Positions 24,409 through 33,390 are shown, numbered from the stretch's first letter. The stretch: DNA of 64,000 nt from Flavobacteriales bacterium (GCA_029242765.1 JAQWTJ010000038.1:1-64000); one strand, 5' to 3'. The notes: generated by a model from the sequence alone, not told the origin. Translations and numbers: made by a program.

Positions 24409-26466
24409 GTGATACCCAAAGAAACCGTTGACGCCATTTTTCAAGCCGTCGTTATCGAGGAGGTGGTGGGCGACTTTGTGCAGCTGAAGAAGAGCGGTTC
24501 GACTTTCCGTGGGCTCAGCCCGTTTACCAGTGAGAAGACGCCGTCGTTTTACGTCGTGCCGTCCAAGGGGATTTTCAAGGACTTCAGCTCGGGAAAAGGG
24601 GGCAGCGCTGTCAATTTCTTGATGGAGCATGAGAAATTGTCCTACCCAGAGGCGCTCAAGTGGCTGGCCAATAAATACGGGATTGAAATCGTCGAGCGCG
24701 AGCAGACAGCCGAAGAGGTTGCCGCGCAGACTGAACGCGAGAGCTTGGCGGCCGTTTCGACTTTTGCTCAGAAGTGGTTTACATCCCAATTGTGGGAGAG
24801 TGACCAGGGCAAGAGTGTGGGCCTGAGCTACTTCCGTGGTCGCGAATTTTCGGACACGGCGCTGCAGGATTATTTAATCGGCTATGCCCCAGAGGGCGAT
24901 CGCTCCCGGCCGGGGCTGTTTGCAGAGGCGGCAATTGCGGCAGGTTACGACAAGAAGTGGCTGCTAGCTGCTGGCCTGTGCAAGGCGCGGGATGACGGCT
25001 CGCTTTGGGACTTTTTCGGCGGCCGCGTGATCTTCCCGATTCGGGATGTGACGGGGCGGACCGTCGGCTTTGGCGGGCGCACATTGCGCAGCGACAAGAA
25101 GATAGCCAAGTACTTCAATTCGCCCGAGAGCCCGCTCTACGACAAGAGCCGAGTGCTGTACGGCATCCATCTGGCGCGGCACGCCATCATCCGTGAGGAC
25201 CGCTGCATTTTGGTTGAGGGCTACACCGATGTGATGGCCATGCGCCAGGCGGGCGTGGAGAATGTGGTTTCGTCGTCAGGCACAGCTCTTTCCTCATCCC
25301 AAGTCCGCTTGATCAAGCGCTTCTCTCAACAGGTGACGATGTTGTTCGATGGCGACCCGGCCGGTTTGCGCGCTGCAGTGCGCGGGGTGGATATCGTGCT
25401 GCGTGAAGGGCTCGACGTGAAGGTGGCGGTGCTGCCCGACGGCGAGGATCCGGACACCTTTGCAAAGGCCCGTACCGCTGAGCAACTGCAAAATTGGCTG
25501 GCTGACCACGCCACAGATTTCATTCGATTCAAAACGGACTTGCTTTCGGCCGAAGCGGGCCAGGACCCTATGGCACGCGCTGACTTAGCGCGCAGCGTGG
25601 TGGCGAGCATTGCCGCCGTACCCGACGCACTCAAGCGGAGCGTGTTGCTGCAGGAGAGCGCCGCCCGGCTCGGCCTCAAAGAAGACGTCCTCATCGAAGA
25701 AATGCGGCGCATGGCGGTCGAGCAAGCCGCCCAATCACGCCGCGATGCTGAGCGTGCCGAGCGTGCCGCCGGGCGCTCTTCGCGCTCCGGATCAACTTCT
25801 GCTCCTGTCGATTCCGACATGACCGGCGCTCCGCCCCCGGACGAGGCACTGGACCTTGCCGGCGGTCGGGGAACGGCACCCTTCAGCGGGCCTCGCCTTG
25901 CAGGTGAAGTCGGTCGCCCTGCGCGCGAAAAGGACCTGCTCCGCCTATTGCTCATGTACGGCAAGGATCTCGTCGAAGTCCCCACCGACGACGGCCCAGT
26001 CAAGATGACACTCGCCGCGTGTTTGTTTGAAGAGCTTGAGACCCTTCAAATTGAGATTGGTCACCTGACAGTCCACAAGGTGCTGGCCTTGTATCGGGAT
26101 GAAACTTCCGATGAAGGGGATTGGAATGCGGACATATTGACTCAGCACGCGGATATGGAAATTGCCAAGTTGACGGCCGACCTGCTCGTTTCCCCGCATG
26201 AGCTGAGTCACAATTGGTCTGAGCGGCACGGCATTTTTCCTGCGCTTGAGAGCGACAGCTTGATCGAGGCGCTGCAGTCGTCTTTGCACCGTCTGCTTAT
26301 GGACGAAGCACGTGATCAAGGCGACCAGATTTCTAAAGCGCTTGAGGCTGCAGAAGCGGAAGGCAACACGGCGAACACCACCGAATTGCTACGCAATAAA
26401 ATCGAGATCCAAAAGCACATTCAACAGCTCAGCCGGCATTTTGGCAGCACCATTCTGGGCGGCTGA
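24409..26466 (+). CDS. dnaG: DNA primase, zinc-ligand-free type
   Basis: 685 residues from a GTG (MIPKETVDAIFQA). It synthesises RNA primers at the replication fork. The catalytic TOPRIM motifs are intact (EGYTDVMA and DGDPAG). The N-terminal CHC2-type fold is recognisable (GLSPFTSEKTPSF and GIFKDFSSGKGG), but all four expected zinc ligands are replaced (S37, T40, D58, S61). I recall the same pattern in other flavobacterial primases. Part of the C-terminal region (about residues 440-500) is Ala/Arg/Ser/Gly-rich and looks like a linker before the helicase-binding domain. It is convergent with recJ, 54 bp apart. Confidence 0.94.
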   Translation: MIPKETVDAIFQAVVIEEVVGDFVQLKKSGSTFRGLSPFTSEKTPSFYVVPSKGIFKDFSSGKGGSAVNFLMEHEKLSYPEALKWLANKYGIEIVEREQTAEEVAAQTERESLAAVSTFAQKWFTSQLWESDQGKSVGLSYFRGREFSDTALQDYLIGYAPEGDRSRPGLFAEAAIAAGYDKKWLLAAGLCKARDDGSLWDFFGGRVIFPIRDVTGRTVGFGGRTLRSDKKIAKYFNSPESPLYDKSRVLYGIHLARHAIIREDRCILVEGYTDVMAMRQAGVENVVSSSGTALSSSQVRLIKRFSQQVTMLFDGDPAGLRAAVRGVDIVLREGLDVKVAVLPDGEDPDTFAKARTAEQLQNWLADHATDFIRFKTDLLSAEAGQDPMARADLARSVVASIAAVPDALKRSVLLQESAARLGLKEDVLIEEMRRMAVEQAAQSRRDAERAERAAGRSSRSGSTSAPVDSDMTGAPPPDEALDLAGGRGTAPFSGPRLAGEVGRPAREKDLLRLLLMYGKDLVEVPTDDGPVKMTLAACLFEELETLQIEIGHLTVHKVLALYRDETSDEGDWNADILTQHADMEIAKLTADLLVSPHELSHNWSERHGIFPALESDSLIEALQSSLHRLLMDEARDQGDQISKALEAAEAEGNTANTTELLRNKIEIQKHIQQLSRHFGSTILGG

Positions 26467-26520
26467 CCGCCTTGTTCATTCGGGCGTACCGTAGGCTAAG
26501 GTCAGATTGAATGAAGGAGC

Positions 26521-28272
26521 TTACTCCTCGGACTCGGGCCACCAGGCCTCGATGGCCACGCGCGGTTTGACCTCACCACGGTAGGTTTCGCTTTGCACGT
26601 TGAATACAGCTGTGAACCGCTCACAGTTATTCCAGCGCTGAAAGTCTTCGCCGAAATTGAAGGCGATCGCTTCGACAGGGTAGGTGGTGGTGTCGCTCCC
26701 GAGGCCGACACGCAGATGCCGCTCTTCTTTTCCGACAAGGCGCAATTTGAATGCATGCCGGAGGTTGCGGGCTAGAAAAACAGGAGCCCTGGCACCGGGC
26801 CCGTAAGGTTCGAATTGGCGCAAATTCTGGAGAACCGAGGGCTTGAGATCTGCGAGGTCGACCTCCATGTCGTAGAACTTCGGCTCGAGTTGGGGCCCTT
26901 GTTTAAGCTGTTCAGCTACAGCCCGGTCGAGGGCTTCGGCGAAGACGATTTCGCGGCCGGGTTTGATGGTCAGACCGGCGGCCATGGAATGGCCGCCAAA
27001 TTGGTCTAAATGCTCACCACATGCCCGAAGCGCCTCATGGATGTCAACGCCTACAACCGAGCGGGCACTCCCAACCAAGACACGTTGATCATCGGACACA
27101 TCGAGGTCCTTGTCGTCGGAAATGACCACCGACGGACGGTGGCGATGCTCGATCAATCGACTGGCCACAATGCCGATAACGCCGCGATGCCAACCTTTGC
27201 CCCACACGATGTTCAGATGCGGATACTTGTCGTGGCTTTCAAGTTGCCTCAGGGCAGACTCTGTCACTTCTGCGTCGAACTGCCGCCGCAAATCGTTGCG
27301 ACGATCCAGGTCGGCCGCCATCTTATTGCAACTTGAATTGTCATGTGAAATCAACAAATCCACAGCTTCCATAGCGTGGCCTATTCGACCGGCGGCGTTG
27401 ATTCGTGGCGAAATGCGGAAAAGGATGTCGCGGGCGGTAATCAGGTCGGGGGAGCAATGTGCCGTGCGAATGAGCGCGCTGATGCCAGGCCGGACTTTTT
27501 CCTTGATGCGCTCCATGCCGTGGTAGAGCATCACGCGATTTTCACCGGTGACCTCCACCAGGTCTGCTGCGATACTCAAGGCTACCAAGTCCAGCCCGTC
27601 GTAAGCTGACACGTCGGGCAGACCGCGTTGTTCTACAAGGGCTTGGGTTAGTTTAAACCCCACCCCGCAGCCGCTCAGGTGCTTGAAAGGGTATGGGCAA
27701 TCCTCTTGTTTTGGATTTAAAATGGCGCAGGCCGGCGGCAATTCGGGGCCCGGAAGGTGGTGGTCACAGACGATGGTGTCGATGCCGCGGGAGCGTGCCT
27801 CGCCAATCAATTCGCATGCACGGATGCCGCAATCGAGCATAATAATCAAGGTGCACCCCGTTTTTTCAGCGTAGTCTATACCCTTCCTGCTCAGGCCGTA
27901 TCCCTCTTTGTAGCGGTCGGGGATGTACGGTTCAACGTGAAATCCGTTGTTGCGCAAAAATTCACTCATCAGCGAAACGGAGGTGGCGCCATCCACGTCA
28001 TAATCGCCATACACAACAATGCGCTCGCCGTTTTGGTCGGCCTCTTGGATGCGTTCGACGGCTAAATCCATGTCCTTCATCAGCCACGGGTCGAGCAAAT
28101 CTTCGAGGCGAGGACGTAAAAACCGATCCTCTTGTTCAGGGGTATGCATCCCGCGTAATTGCAGAAGCCGTGCAACCACTGAGGTTGAGCCTGCGTTGTC
28201 TTGGGGTGAATTGGCCTCACGATTGCGAAGCGTCCAAACGGATGTAGCAGATGTGTGGAGGGATTCCTTCAA
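26521..28272 (-). CDS. recJ: single-stranded-DNA-specific exonuclease RecJ
   Basis: 583 residues from a TTG at 28272; the next ATG would remove conserved N-terminal sequence. DHH-family motifs are clear: GDYDVDGATS, MLDCGI, CDHHLPG and, for DHHA1, WHRGVIGIVASRL and GGHSMAAGL. It is a 5'-3' exonuclease on single-stranded DNA in recombination and mismatch repair. Convergent with dnaG and divergent from the lipoprotein gene at 28306. Confidence 0.94.
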   Translation of the reverse strand: MKESLHTSATSVWTLRNREANSPQDNAGSTSVVARLLQLRGMHTPEQEDRFLRPRLEDLLDPWLMKDMDLAVERIQEADQNGERIVVYGDYDVDGATSVSLMSEFLRNNGFHVEPYIPDRYKEGYGLSRKGIDYAEKTGCTLIIMLDCGIRACELIGEARSRGIDTIVCDHHLPGPELPPACAILNPKQEDCPYPFKHLSGCGVGFKLTQALVEQRGLPDVSAYDGLDLVALSIAADLVEVTGENRVMLYHGMERIKEKVRPGISALIRTAHCSPDLITARDILFRISPRINAAGRIGHAMEAVDLLISHDNSSCNKMAADLDRRNDLRRQFDAEVTESALRQLESHDKYPHLNIVWGKGWHRGVIGIVASRLIEHRHRPSVVISDDKDLDVSDDQRVLVGSARSVVGVDIHEALRACGEHLDQFGGHSMAAGLTIKPGREIVFAEALDRAVAEQLKQGPQLEPKFYDMEVDLADLKPSVLQNLRQFEPYGPGARAPVFLARNLRHAFKLRLVGKEERHLRVGLGSDTTTYPVEAIAFNFGEDFQRWNNCERFTAVFNVQSETYRGEVKPRVAIEAWWPESEE

Positions 28273-28305
28273 GGCCTTAATTTGCGAACTGTGAAATGTA
28301 AAACA

Positions 28306-29277
28306 ATGCGAGCGATTCTCTCACTGTCAGTGCGCGCCACTTTAGGCCTTGCTGTCTTGGCGTTTACGATTGGAATGTCATCCTGCCTGAATGACGACAA
28401 CAAGATTCCACCCAATTGTTTCGACGGTATTCTCAACAACGGTGAGGATTTGATCGATTGTGGCGGTCCGATATGTGCACCCTGCGACCCCTGCGAAAAT
28501 GGCGTTTGGGACCCTTTGCTCGGCGAGCAATGGGTGGATTGTGGCGGTGAATGCGCCCCCTGTGACTTGGCGTTCAACGGCCAAATGGATCCAGGCGAAA
28601 CGGGCATTGATTGCGGCGGAACGACCGGCATTGCCTGCGGAGAACTTTGCGGAGACGGTTTGCTTAACGGCAATGAGATCGACGTGGATTGCGGTGGACT
28701 CGACTGCGATGCGTGCCCCACTTGTACGGACGACGAGATGAATGGCGATGAGATTGGCATCGATTGCGGCGGCCCTGATTGCGCGCCGTGTCCGACCACG
28801 GGCGACTGCACCAACGGCCTGCTCGACGGCGATGAACTCTACATTGACTGCGGCGGCAGCACTTGCCCCGATTGCGAGGGCATAATAACGTGGAAGGCAA
28901 CCGGCACGGATTATGCGGCTGATTTTTCGACCAGCTGCACATTGGCGGGCGGAACACTCACCATCAACGGGGTGTCGATCACCACGGATGAGCTGTCCAT
29001 AGCTCTAGAAGAGCCAGACCTTGTGGGCTGGCAAGATGGTGTGAGCATCACGTGCAATACGAATTCAGCCCCAGGCAGTGTGGCGACTTACGCCTCGGCC
29101 AGCGGAGGCAACTTCTCGACCAATGTCGCAGGGGCCAACTTCACCGTCGATATCACGTACATCCTAGCGGAATCTGGGGGCATCGTGGTTGGCACATTCT
29201 CGGGCAGTTTGCTTGGCGTGGGCGGATCGGGCGGCATCACGCTATCGCAAGGCACGTTCATCTTACCGATCGATTAA
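28306..29277 (+). CDS. lipoprotein with six NGxxxxxxDCGG cysteine repeats
   Basis: 323 residues from the ATG at 28306; the ORF-track start is 51 bases earlier and lacks a signal sequence. The signal peptide ends GMSSC, with Cys27 as the probable lipidation site. Residues 36 to about 190 contain six cysteine-rich repeats of the form CxNGxxxxxExxxDCGGxxCxxC, known from Bacteroidota surface proteins and probably disulfide- or metal-stabilised. The C-terminal 130 residues are a Ser/Thr/Gly-rich beta-sandwich-like domain. Function unknown; probably exposed on the outer membrane. Convergent with the OmpA-like gene across a C9 tract. Confidence 0.85.
   Translation: MRAILSLSVRATLGLAVLAFTIGMSSCLNDDNKIPPNCFDGILNNGEDLIDCGGPICAPCDPCENGVWDPLLGEQWVDCGGECAPCDLAFNGQMDPGETGIDCGGTTGIACGELCGDGLLNGNEIDVDCGGLDCDACPTCTDDEMNGDEIGIDCGGPDCAPCPTTGDCTNGLLDGDELYIDCGGSTCPDCEGIITWKATGTDYAADFSTSCTLAGGTLTINGVSITTDELSIALEEPDLVGWQDGVSITCNTNSAPGSVATYASASGGNFSTNVAGANFTVDITYILAESGGIVVGTFSGSLLGVGGSGGITLSQGTFILPID
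28417..28881 (+). repeat. coding repeats of the DCGG module (six copies)
   Basis: The DCGG core recurs six times (LIDCGGPIC, WVDCGGEC, GIDCGGTTG, DVDCGGLDC, GIDCGGPDC, YIDCGGSTC) at intervals of about 24-32 residues. Nearly every unit also has an NG turn before it. Confidence 0.85.
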
Positions 29278-29280
29278 CCG

Positions 29281-29289
29281 CCCCCCCCC
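29281..29289. repeat. homopolymer tract C9
   Basis: Nine consecutive C lie between the stop codons of two convergent genes. No gene would be shifted by a change in length, so a phase-variation role is unlikely; it may mark a slippage or assembly-error site. Confidence 0.8.
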
Positions 29290-29299
29290 GGCCGGAACT

Positions 29300-30298
29300 T
29301 CAGTCTTCGAGCAAGTCGTACAATTGATCGAGCTTGGGCGCGAGGATGACCTCGATTCGGCGGTTGCGATCACGCGCCTCGGGATCGGCACTCACAGGAT
29401 GAAACTCACTGCGGCCCGATGCGCTTAGAAGCGTAGGGCTGATTGAGCTGTTGTTGGTGAGGATTTCTACGACAGCCGTTGCGCGCAATACACTCAACTC
29501 CCAGTTGTTCTTCGGCGAAACCGTGGAGGCGAAGGCGACGTCATCGGTGTGCCCCTCAACCACGACTTCAAAGTCGGTTTCTGATTCGATGGCGTGGGCC
29601 AGGTCAACCAGGGCCTGGCGACCTTCGATGTCGACTTGGGTGGACCCGGAGGGGAAGAGCAATTTAGCCGCCAAACTCACGTACACCTTGCCGTCGCGTT
29701 CTTCCACGCTCAGCCCTTTGTCGCGGAAACCAAACAAGGCACCGGCCAAGCGTTCTTTCAGCAGGCGACTTGCCCGGCTTTGCGCATCGACAAGGGCTTG
29801 CAGTTCGTTGACGCGCACTTCGCGCTGGCGCAAATCGCGTTCGAGTCGAAACAGCGAGTCCTCCTGAATTTGTAGCGCTTCGCGCATGGATTGCAGCTCG
29901 ACGAGCAGGGTGCGGTTCTCTTCAGAAACCTCGGACCGCAGGCGGTCACTGCGCTGGGTTAGCAGCTCGTTCAATTCATTCAGTTTGTCGTATTGGCTGC
30001 GCAGCCGGCGAAGCGAAGTTCCCATCGAGGTGGTGTCCATCACCAAATTGCCCATCCGCTTTTCCAAGGATTGAATCTGTGAGGATTGCTCTTCGTCTCT
30101 CAGAGCCAATTCTTGGTTCCGCTTGGCCAGGTCTTCGTTTTCGACGATTAGGCCGTCATGACCGGACCGCAATTCGTCGTACTGCCGGGCGGTGACGCAG
30201 CCCGTGAGGGCGGCGGCCAGGGAGACGGCGGCCAGAAAAAGGACGGCAGCCGATGCGCCGGCGCGGGCGGCTGAGGGGGTGGAGTGACGCTGAATCAT
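29300..30298 (-). CDS. OmpA-family lipoprotein with coiled coil
   Basis: 332 residues. The lipoprotein signal ends SLAAALTGC. Residues 45-190 form a long coiled coil (repeated E/L/R/Q heptads). The C-terminal OmpA/MotB domain binds peptidoglycan: LLFPSGSTQVDIEGRQAL, VEGHTDD and RNRRIEVIL. It probably tethers the outer membrane to the cell wall. The ATG overlaps the stop of the aldehyde dehydrogenase gene by 4 bp (ATGA), so the two are translated together. Confidence 0.9.
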   Translation of the reverse strand: MIQRHSTPSAARAGASAAVLFLAAVSLAAALTGCVTARQYDELRSGHDGLIVENEDLAKRNQELALRDEEQSSQIQSLEKRMGNLVMDTTSMGTSLRRLRSQYDKLNELNELLTQRSDRLRSEVSEENRTLLVELQSMREALQIQEDSLFRLERDLRQREVRVNELQALVDAQSRASRLLKERLAGALFGFRDKGLSVEERDGKVYVSLAAKLLFPSGSTQVDIEGRQALVDLAHAIESETDFEVVVEGHTDDVAFASTVSPKNNWELSVLRATAVVEILTNNSSISPTLLSASGRSEFHPVSADPEARDRNRRIEVILAPKLDQLYDLLED

Positions 30299-31746
30299 AG
30301 TCCGATGCAGATGTTTTGTTGTTCGGTAAAGAAACGCATGGATTCGAAGCCGCCCTCACGGCCCACACCACTGCTGCGTGTCCCTCCGAAGGGCGTTCGT
30401 AAATCACGCACGAGCCAGCAATTGAGCCAGACCATACCGGTATCGAGAGCCGCAGCGACGCGATGCGCGCGCTTCAGATCGGCGGTCCAGACCGACGCGG
30501 CAAGGCCATATTGACCGTCGTTGGCCAGTGCGATGGCATCGGCTTCAGCACGAAATGGCTGCAGCGTTGCGACCGGGCCGAAGATCTCTTCTTGGTTGGT
30601 GCGACAACCGGGCCCCAGGCCCTCGATTAAGGTGGGCTGCACGAAGAAGCCTCCTGCAATTCGATCTTCGGTTGGCACGTGGGCCTGCCCGCCACAAAGC
30701 ACACGGCCGCCCTCCTGGCGCGCCATCTCGATGGCGGCCAATATTTTGTCGCGATGCCCTTCTGAAACGACTGCCCCCATGCGCGTTCCGGACTCGAGCG
30801 GGTCGCCGATTTTCATGGCCTCCACCTTTGCAACGAGTCGCTCTTTGAACGCATCGTAAACCTCTTCGGCCACCAAAATGCGAGAACCACAGAGGCAGAT
30901 TTGGCCCTGATTGGCAAAAGCCGCTCGCGCGGCCCCGGAAACTGCAGCGTCGAGGTCGGCATCACCGAAAATCACCGTTGCGTTTTTCCCACCGAGCTCA
31001 AGTGAGGTTTTCTTGAAAGTGGCTCCAGCACGCGCTGCAATTCGCGCCCCTGTTGCCGTGCCGCCCGTGAATGAAATCGCCTTCACATCCGGATGATCAA
31101 CCAAGGCCTCGCCCGCCTCCGGCCCCAACCCATGAACCACATTGAACACCCCGTCGGGCACTCCAGCCTGGCGGAAGTATTTCGAAAAAAGGTAGGCCGT
31201 CATCGGCGTCACCTCGCTGGGTTTGGCCACTACACAATTGCCTGCCGCAAGCGCCGGGGCAATCTTCCACGTCAACAAGTACAAAGGCAGATTCCACGGC
31301 GAAATGCAGCCCACCACGCCCAGCGGTTTGCGCAAGGTGTAATGCACTGTACCGTCGCCCATGGCGTGCGAAGAGCTTGAAAAATGTTCGCAAGCCGAGG
31401 CGTAAAACCGCATGTTTTGCTCAGCGCGCGGAATGTCCACAGCGCTAGCCAAAGCAACGGGTTTACCGTTGTCGCGTGCTTCAGCCTCAGCCAAAGTCGC
31501 GGCATTCGCCTCGATCAAATCGGCTACGCGCATCATCGCAGCACGCCGATCGGCCGGCTCCCAGGCCCGCCATTCATCAAAAGCTGCCGAAGCCGCCTGC
31601 ACGGCGGCCTGCACATCTGCGGCTCCAGAACGCGGAATCCTACTGTAAACACGGCCTGTTGCAGGCTCCACATTGTCCACCCATTCCCCCGATGAGGGGG
31701 GCTGAAATGCCCCCCCAATCAAATTCAACAAATCTCTTTGTGCCAT
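30295..31746 (-). CDS. NAD(P)-dependent aldehyde dehydrogenase
   Basis: 483 residues from the ATG at 31746 (MAQRDLLNLIGGAF); the longer ORF would read through the tRNA-Gln gene on the other strand. ALDH signatures are intact: SPWNLPLYLLTWK, SFTGGTATG, the general-base Glu in LELGGKN, the catalytic Cys in NQGQICLC, and EEIFGPV. The sequence resembles 2-hydroxymuconic-semialdehyde-type dehydrogenases, but the substrate is unproven. It overlaps the OmpA-like gene by 4 bp. Confidence 0.92.
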   Translation of the reverse strand: MAQRDLLNLIGGAFQPPSSGEWVDNVEPATGRVYSRIPRSGAADVQAAVQAASAAFDEWRAWEPADRRAAMMRVADLIEANAATLAEAEARDNGKPVALASAVDIPRAEQNMRFYASACEHFSSSSHAMGDGTVHYTLRKPLGVVGCISPWNLPLYLLTWKIAPALAAGNCVVAKPSEVTPMTAYLFSKYFRQAGVPDGVFNVVHGLGPEAGEALVDHPDVKAISFTGGTATGARIAARAGATFKKTSLELGGKNATVIFGDADLDAAVSGAARAAFANQGQICLCGSRILVAEEVYDAFKERLVAKVEAMKIGDPLESGTRMGAVVSEGHRDKILAAIEMARQEGGRVLCGGQAHVPTEDRIAGGFFVQPTLIEGLGPGCRTNQEEIFGPVATLQPFRAEADAIALANDGQYGLAASVWTADLKRAHRVAAALDTGMVWLNCWLVRDLRTPFGGTRSSGVGREGGFESMRFFTEQQNICIGL

Positions 31747-31772
31747 TGGGCAAAGAACGTAAATCCTTGTTG

Positions 31773-31780
31773 TACTTTTG
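31773..31780 (+). promoter_or_regulatory. -7 promoter box of tRNA-Gln
   Basis: TACTTTTG is an exact TAnnTTTG box, followed by C, 18 bases before the tRNA. A TTG lies 24 bases further upstream, slightly beyond the usual spacing. Confidence 0.5.
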
Positions 31781-31797
31781 CCGTCCGCTGTCGCGGA

Positions 31798-31871
31798 TGC
31801 CCTATGGTGTAAAGGTAGCACACCGGTTTTTGGTACCGATAGTCCAGGTTCGAATCCTGGTAGGGCAACCA
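31798..31871 (+). tRNA. tRNA-Gln (anticodon TTG)
   Basis: A 74-base cloverleaf can be folded. Acceptor TGCCCTA/TAGGGCA, D arm GTG-TAAAGGTAG-CAC, anticodon loop TTTTGGT (anticodon TTG, glutamine), T arm CCAGG-TTCGAAT-CCTGG, encoded CCA. The outermost pair of the anticodon stem is a C-A mismatch. It lies divergent from the aldehyde dehydrogenase gene. Confidence 0.94.
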
Positions 31872-31906
31872 CACAGCCAAAGCGACTTCAACTCGCCCTC
31901 TTTTGT

Positions 31907-33058
31907 TTATTCGCCTCCTCCCAACAGCTGCTCCACGGCAGCTTCCAGCGCGACGATGCGCACGAGCAAACTGTCGTTGGCTGTCCACAGGCTGTCGTTG
32001 CTAACGCTCAAGGCGTCGATCGCGTTTAGCACGACCACTCCGCCGGCGGTCACCCCGCCCGAGACTTCAAGTGACCCATCGTCATGGACGACCAATGCAT
32101 TGCTCACATCGTCGATCCCGACCCCATTGCCTACCACAAAAAGTGAGCCAGAGGTAAGGGGGACATTGTACTTGCCCACCACCGTTTGGTAGGGGACGTC
32201 AGCTACGGTGTAGTATCCTGCAGCGCTAGATGCGTAGGCGGTGGCGTCGGTTTGATAGCCCTCAGCGTGCGAGGCAAATCCGCTCGCTACGGTGGTGTGG
32301 CCTTCAGAGTGGGAGGCGTCGGCTGTGGCTGAAGTGCCCTCGCCTTCGGCGTGTGAACAGGTGGCTGATGACAAGGTGTTGCGGCCTTCACTGTGCGAGA
32401 AGTAGCCTATGGCTTCCGTGTTGTAACCCTCGGCGTGTGCCGAACTTTGTGTGGCGCTTGTGGCGTACCCTTCGGCGTGGCTGTAGTTGCCTTCGGCCTT
32501 GGACCCGTAACCCTCAGCGTGTGCTGTGGTGGCCGTTGCGTCGGTGAACATGCCCTCGGCGTGTGAGGCTGTGCCCGAGGCTTCGGTGTTTTCGCCTGAG
32601 GATGACGAACAGGTGCCCGAGGCGATCGTGCCTCTGTTTTGCGCGTGCGAGTAGGCGCCGCCAGCTTCCGTCCCGCTTCCCGAGGCGTGTCCATAAGATC
32701 CCAATGCAACAGAACCTGCTCCTTGGGCGAATTCACCTGACACCCGCATATCGCCTTCAACCCACGTAGCCGTGTAGACGTTGATGCCCAAGGTGTACGT
32801 TGAATCTTGGATGGCCGACAATCCCAAGTTGATGCGGGCTGAGTCGGCGTCGGCCGCACCGGTGCCGCCGTTTTCAATTTCGATTACGCCGGTTACCTGG
32901 TAGTAGCTGCCGTAAACGCCAAGCATTTCTAAGATGTCGGTTGACCCGATGAGTTCATTGCCGTCCGCGTCCGGATTCCAAGGGAATTGGCCTGAGGCAG
33001 AGGGACAGATAAAGAGTACGAGCAAAGCGAGCACGACGGGAGTGCGGAGTGATTTCAT
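31907..33058 (-). CDS. secreted protein with dockerin-like motif and twelve YadA-head-like repeats
   Basis: 383 residues from the ATG at 33058 (MKSLRTPVVLALLVLFICPSASG is a signal peptide). Directly after the signal comes a calcium-loop, dockerin-like motif (DADGNELIGSTDILEMLGVYG). Residues 121-288 are twelve repeats of exactly 14 residues with the consensus xxSHAEGxxTxAxx, the pattern of the YadA/Hep-Hag head and some phage tail fibres. The C-terminus is a short coiled coil (LLVRIVALEAAVEQLL). No membrane anchor and no T9SS sorting domain is present. It may form a trimeric beta-roll. Function unknown; adjacent to the giant surface protein on the same strand. Confidence 0.82.
   Translation of the reverse strand: MKSLRTPVVLALLVLFICPSASGQFPWNPDADGNELIGSTDILEMLGVYGSYYQVTGVIEIENGGTGAADADSARINLGLSAIQDSTYTLGINVYTATWVEGDMRVSGEFAQGAGSVALGSYGHASGSGTEAGGAYSHAQNRGTIASGTCSSSSGENTEASGTASHAEGMFTDATATTAHAEGYGSKAEGNYSHAEGYATSATQSSAHAEGYNTEAIGYFSHSEGRNTLSSATCSHAEGEGTSATADASHSEGHTTVASGFASHAEGYQTDATAYASSAAGYYTVADVPYQTVVGKYNVPLTSGSLFVVGNGVGIDDVSNALVVHDDGSLEVSGGVTAGGVVVLNAIDALSVSNDSLWTANDSLLVRIVALEAAVEQLLGGGE
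32195..32698 (-). repeat. twelve 42-bp coding repeats (YadA-head type)
   Basis: Twelve contiguous units of exactly 14 codons were counted by hand, from SYGHASGSGTEAGG to YASSAAGYYTVADV. SHAEG or a variant falls at the same place in nearly every unit, while the flanking residues vary. Confidence 0.9.
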
Positions 33059-33116
33059 GGTGAAGTGAAAGGTACAACGGGATGGATAAAGGGTTTGCTC
33101 TGTGCGGTTTAGTATA

Positions 33117-33390
33117 TTATTTCTGTATGACAAGTCTTTTTGTGATTTGATGCCCAGCGCCGCTGACGCGAACTTGATAAACGCCCGAAGGCAAGTCCTC
33201 GACCCAGATGTCGAGCAAATAGGTGTGGCCGGGTTCGGCCGACCCGCTGTACAGAGCTTCTGTACTGCGTCCGTCCATGCCTATCAGGTCGATGTTGACG
33301 CGCATGAGACGGTCGACTTCGAATCCGATGCGCGTGGTGCTGGATGCGGGGTTCGGGCTGAGTGAGGCCATGCGCACGGGCACGGTTTGC
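33117..33390 (-). other. T9SS type A C-terminal sorting domain of the giant protein
   Basis: The last 80-90 residues have the standard form: SLSPNPASSTTRIGFEV, then VNIDLIGMDGR, LPSGVYQVRVSG and a basic end KRLVIQK. In known systems this signal directs passage through the T9SS translocon and is removed on export. Confidence 0.88.

Noticed and set aside
23917-24789. 290-residue minus-strand ORF
   Set aside because: Antisense to the response regulator and the start of dnaG.
24409-26466. dnaG as a decaying gene because of the missing zinc ligands
   Set aside because: The frame is intact, the TOPRIM site is complete and I recall the same substitutions in other flavobacterial primases.
26475-26515. 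Inverted repeat TTCATTC/GAATGAA between dnaG and recJ as a terminator
   Set aside because: The arms are AT-rich and separated by 27 bases, with no T-run; too weak to call.
29281-29289. C9 tract as a phase-variation switch
   Set aside because: It lies between two stop codons of convergent genes, so a length change would alter no protein.
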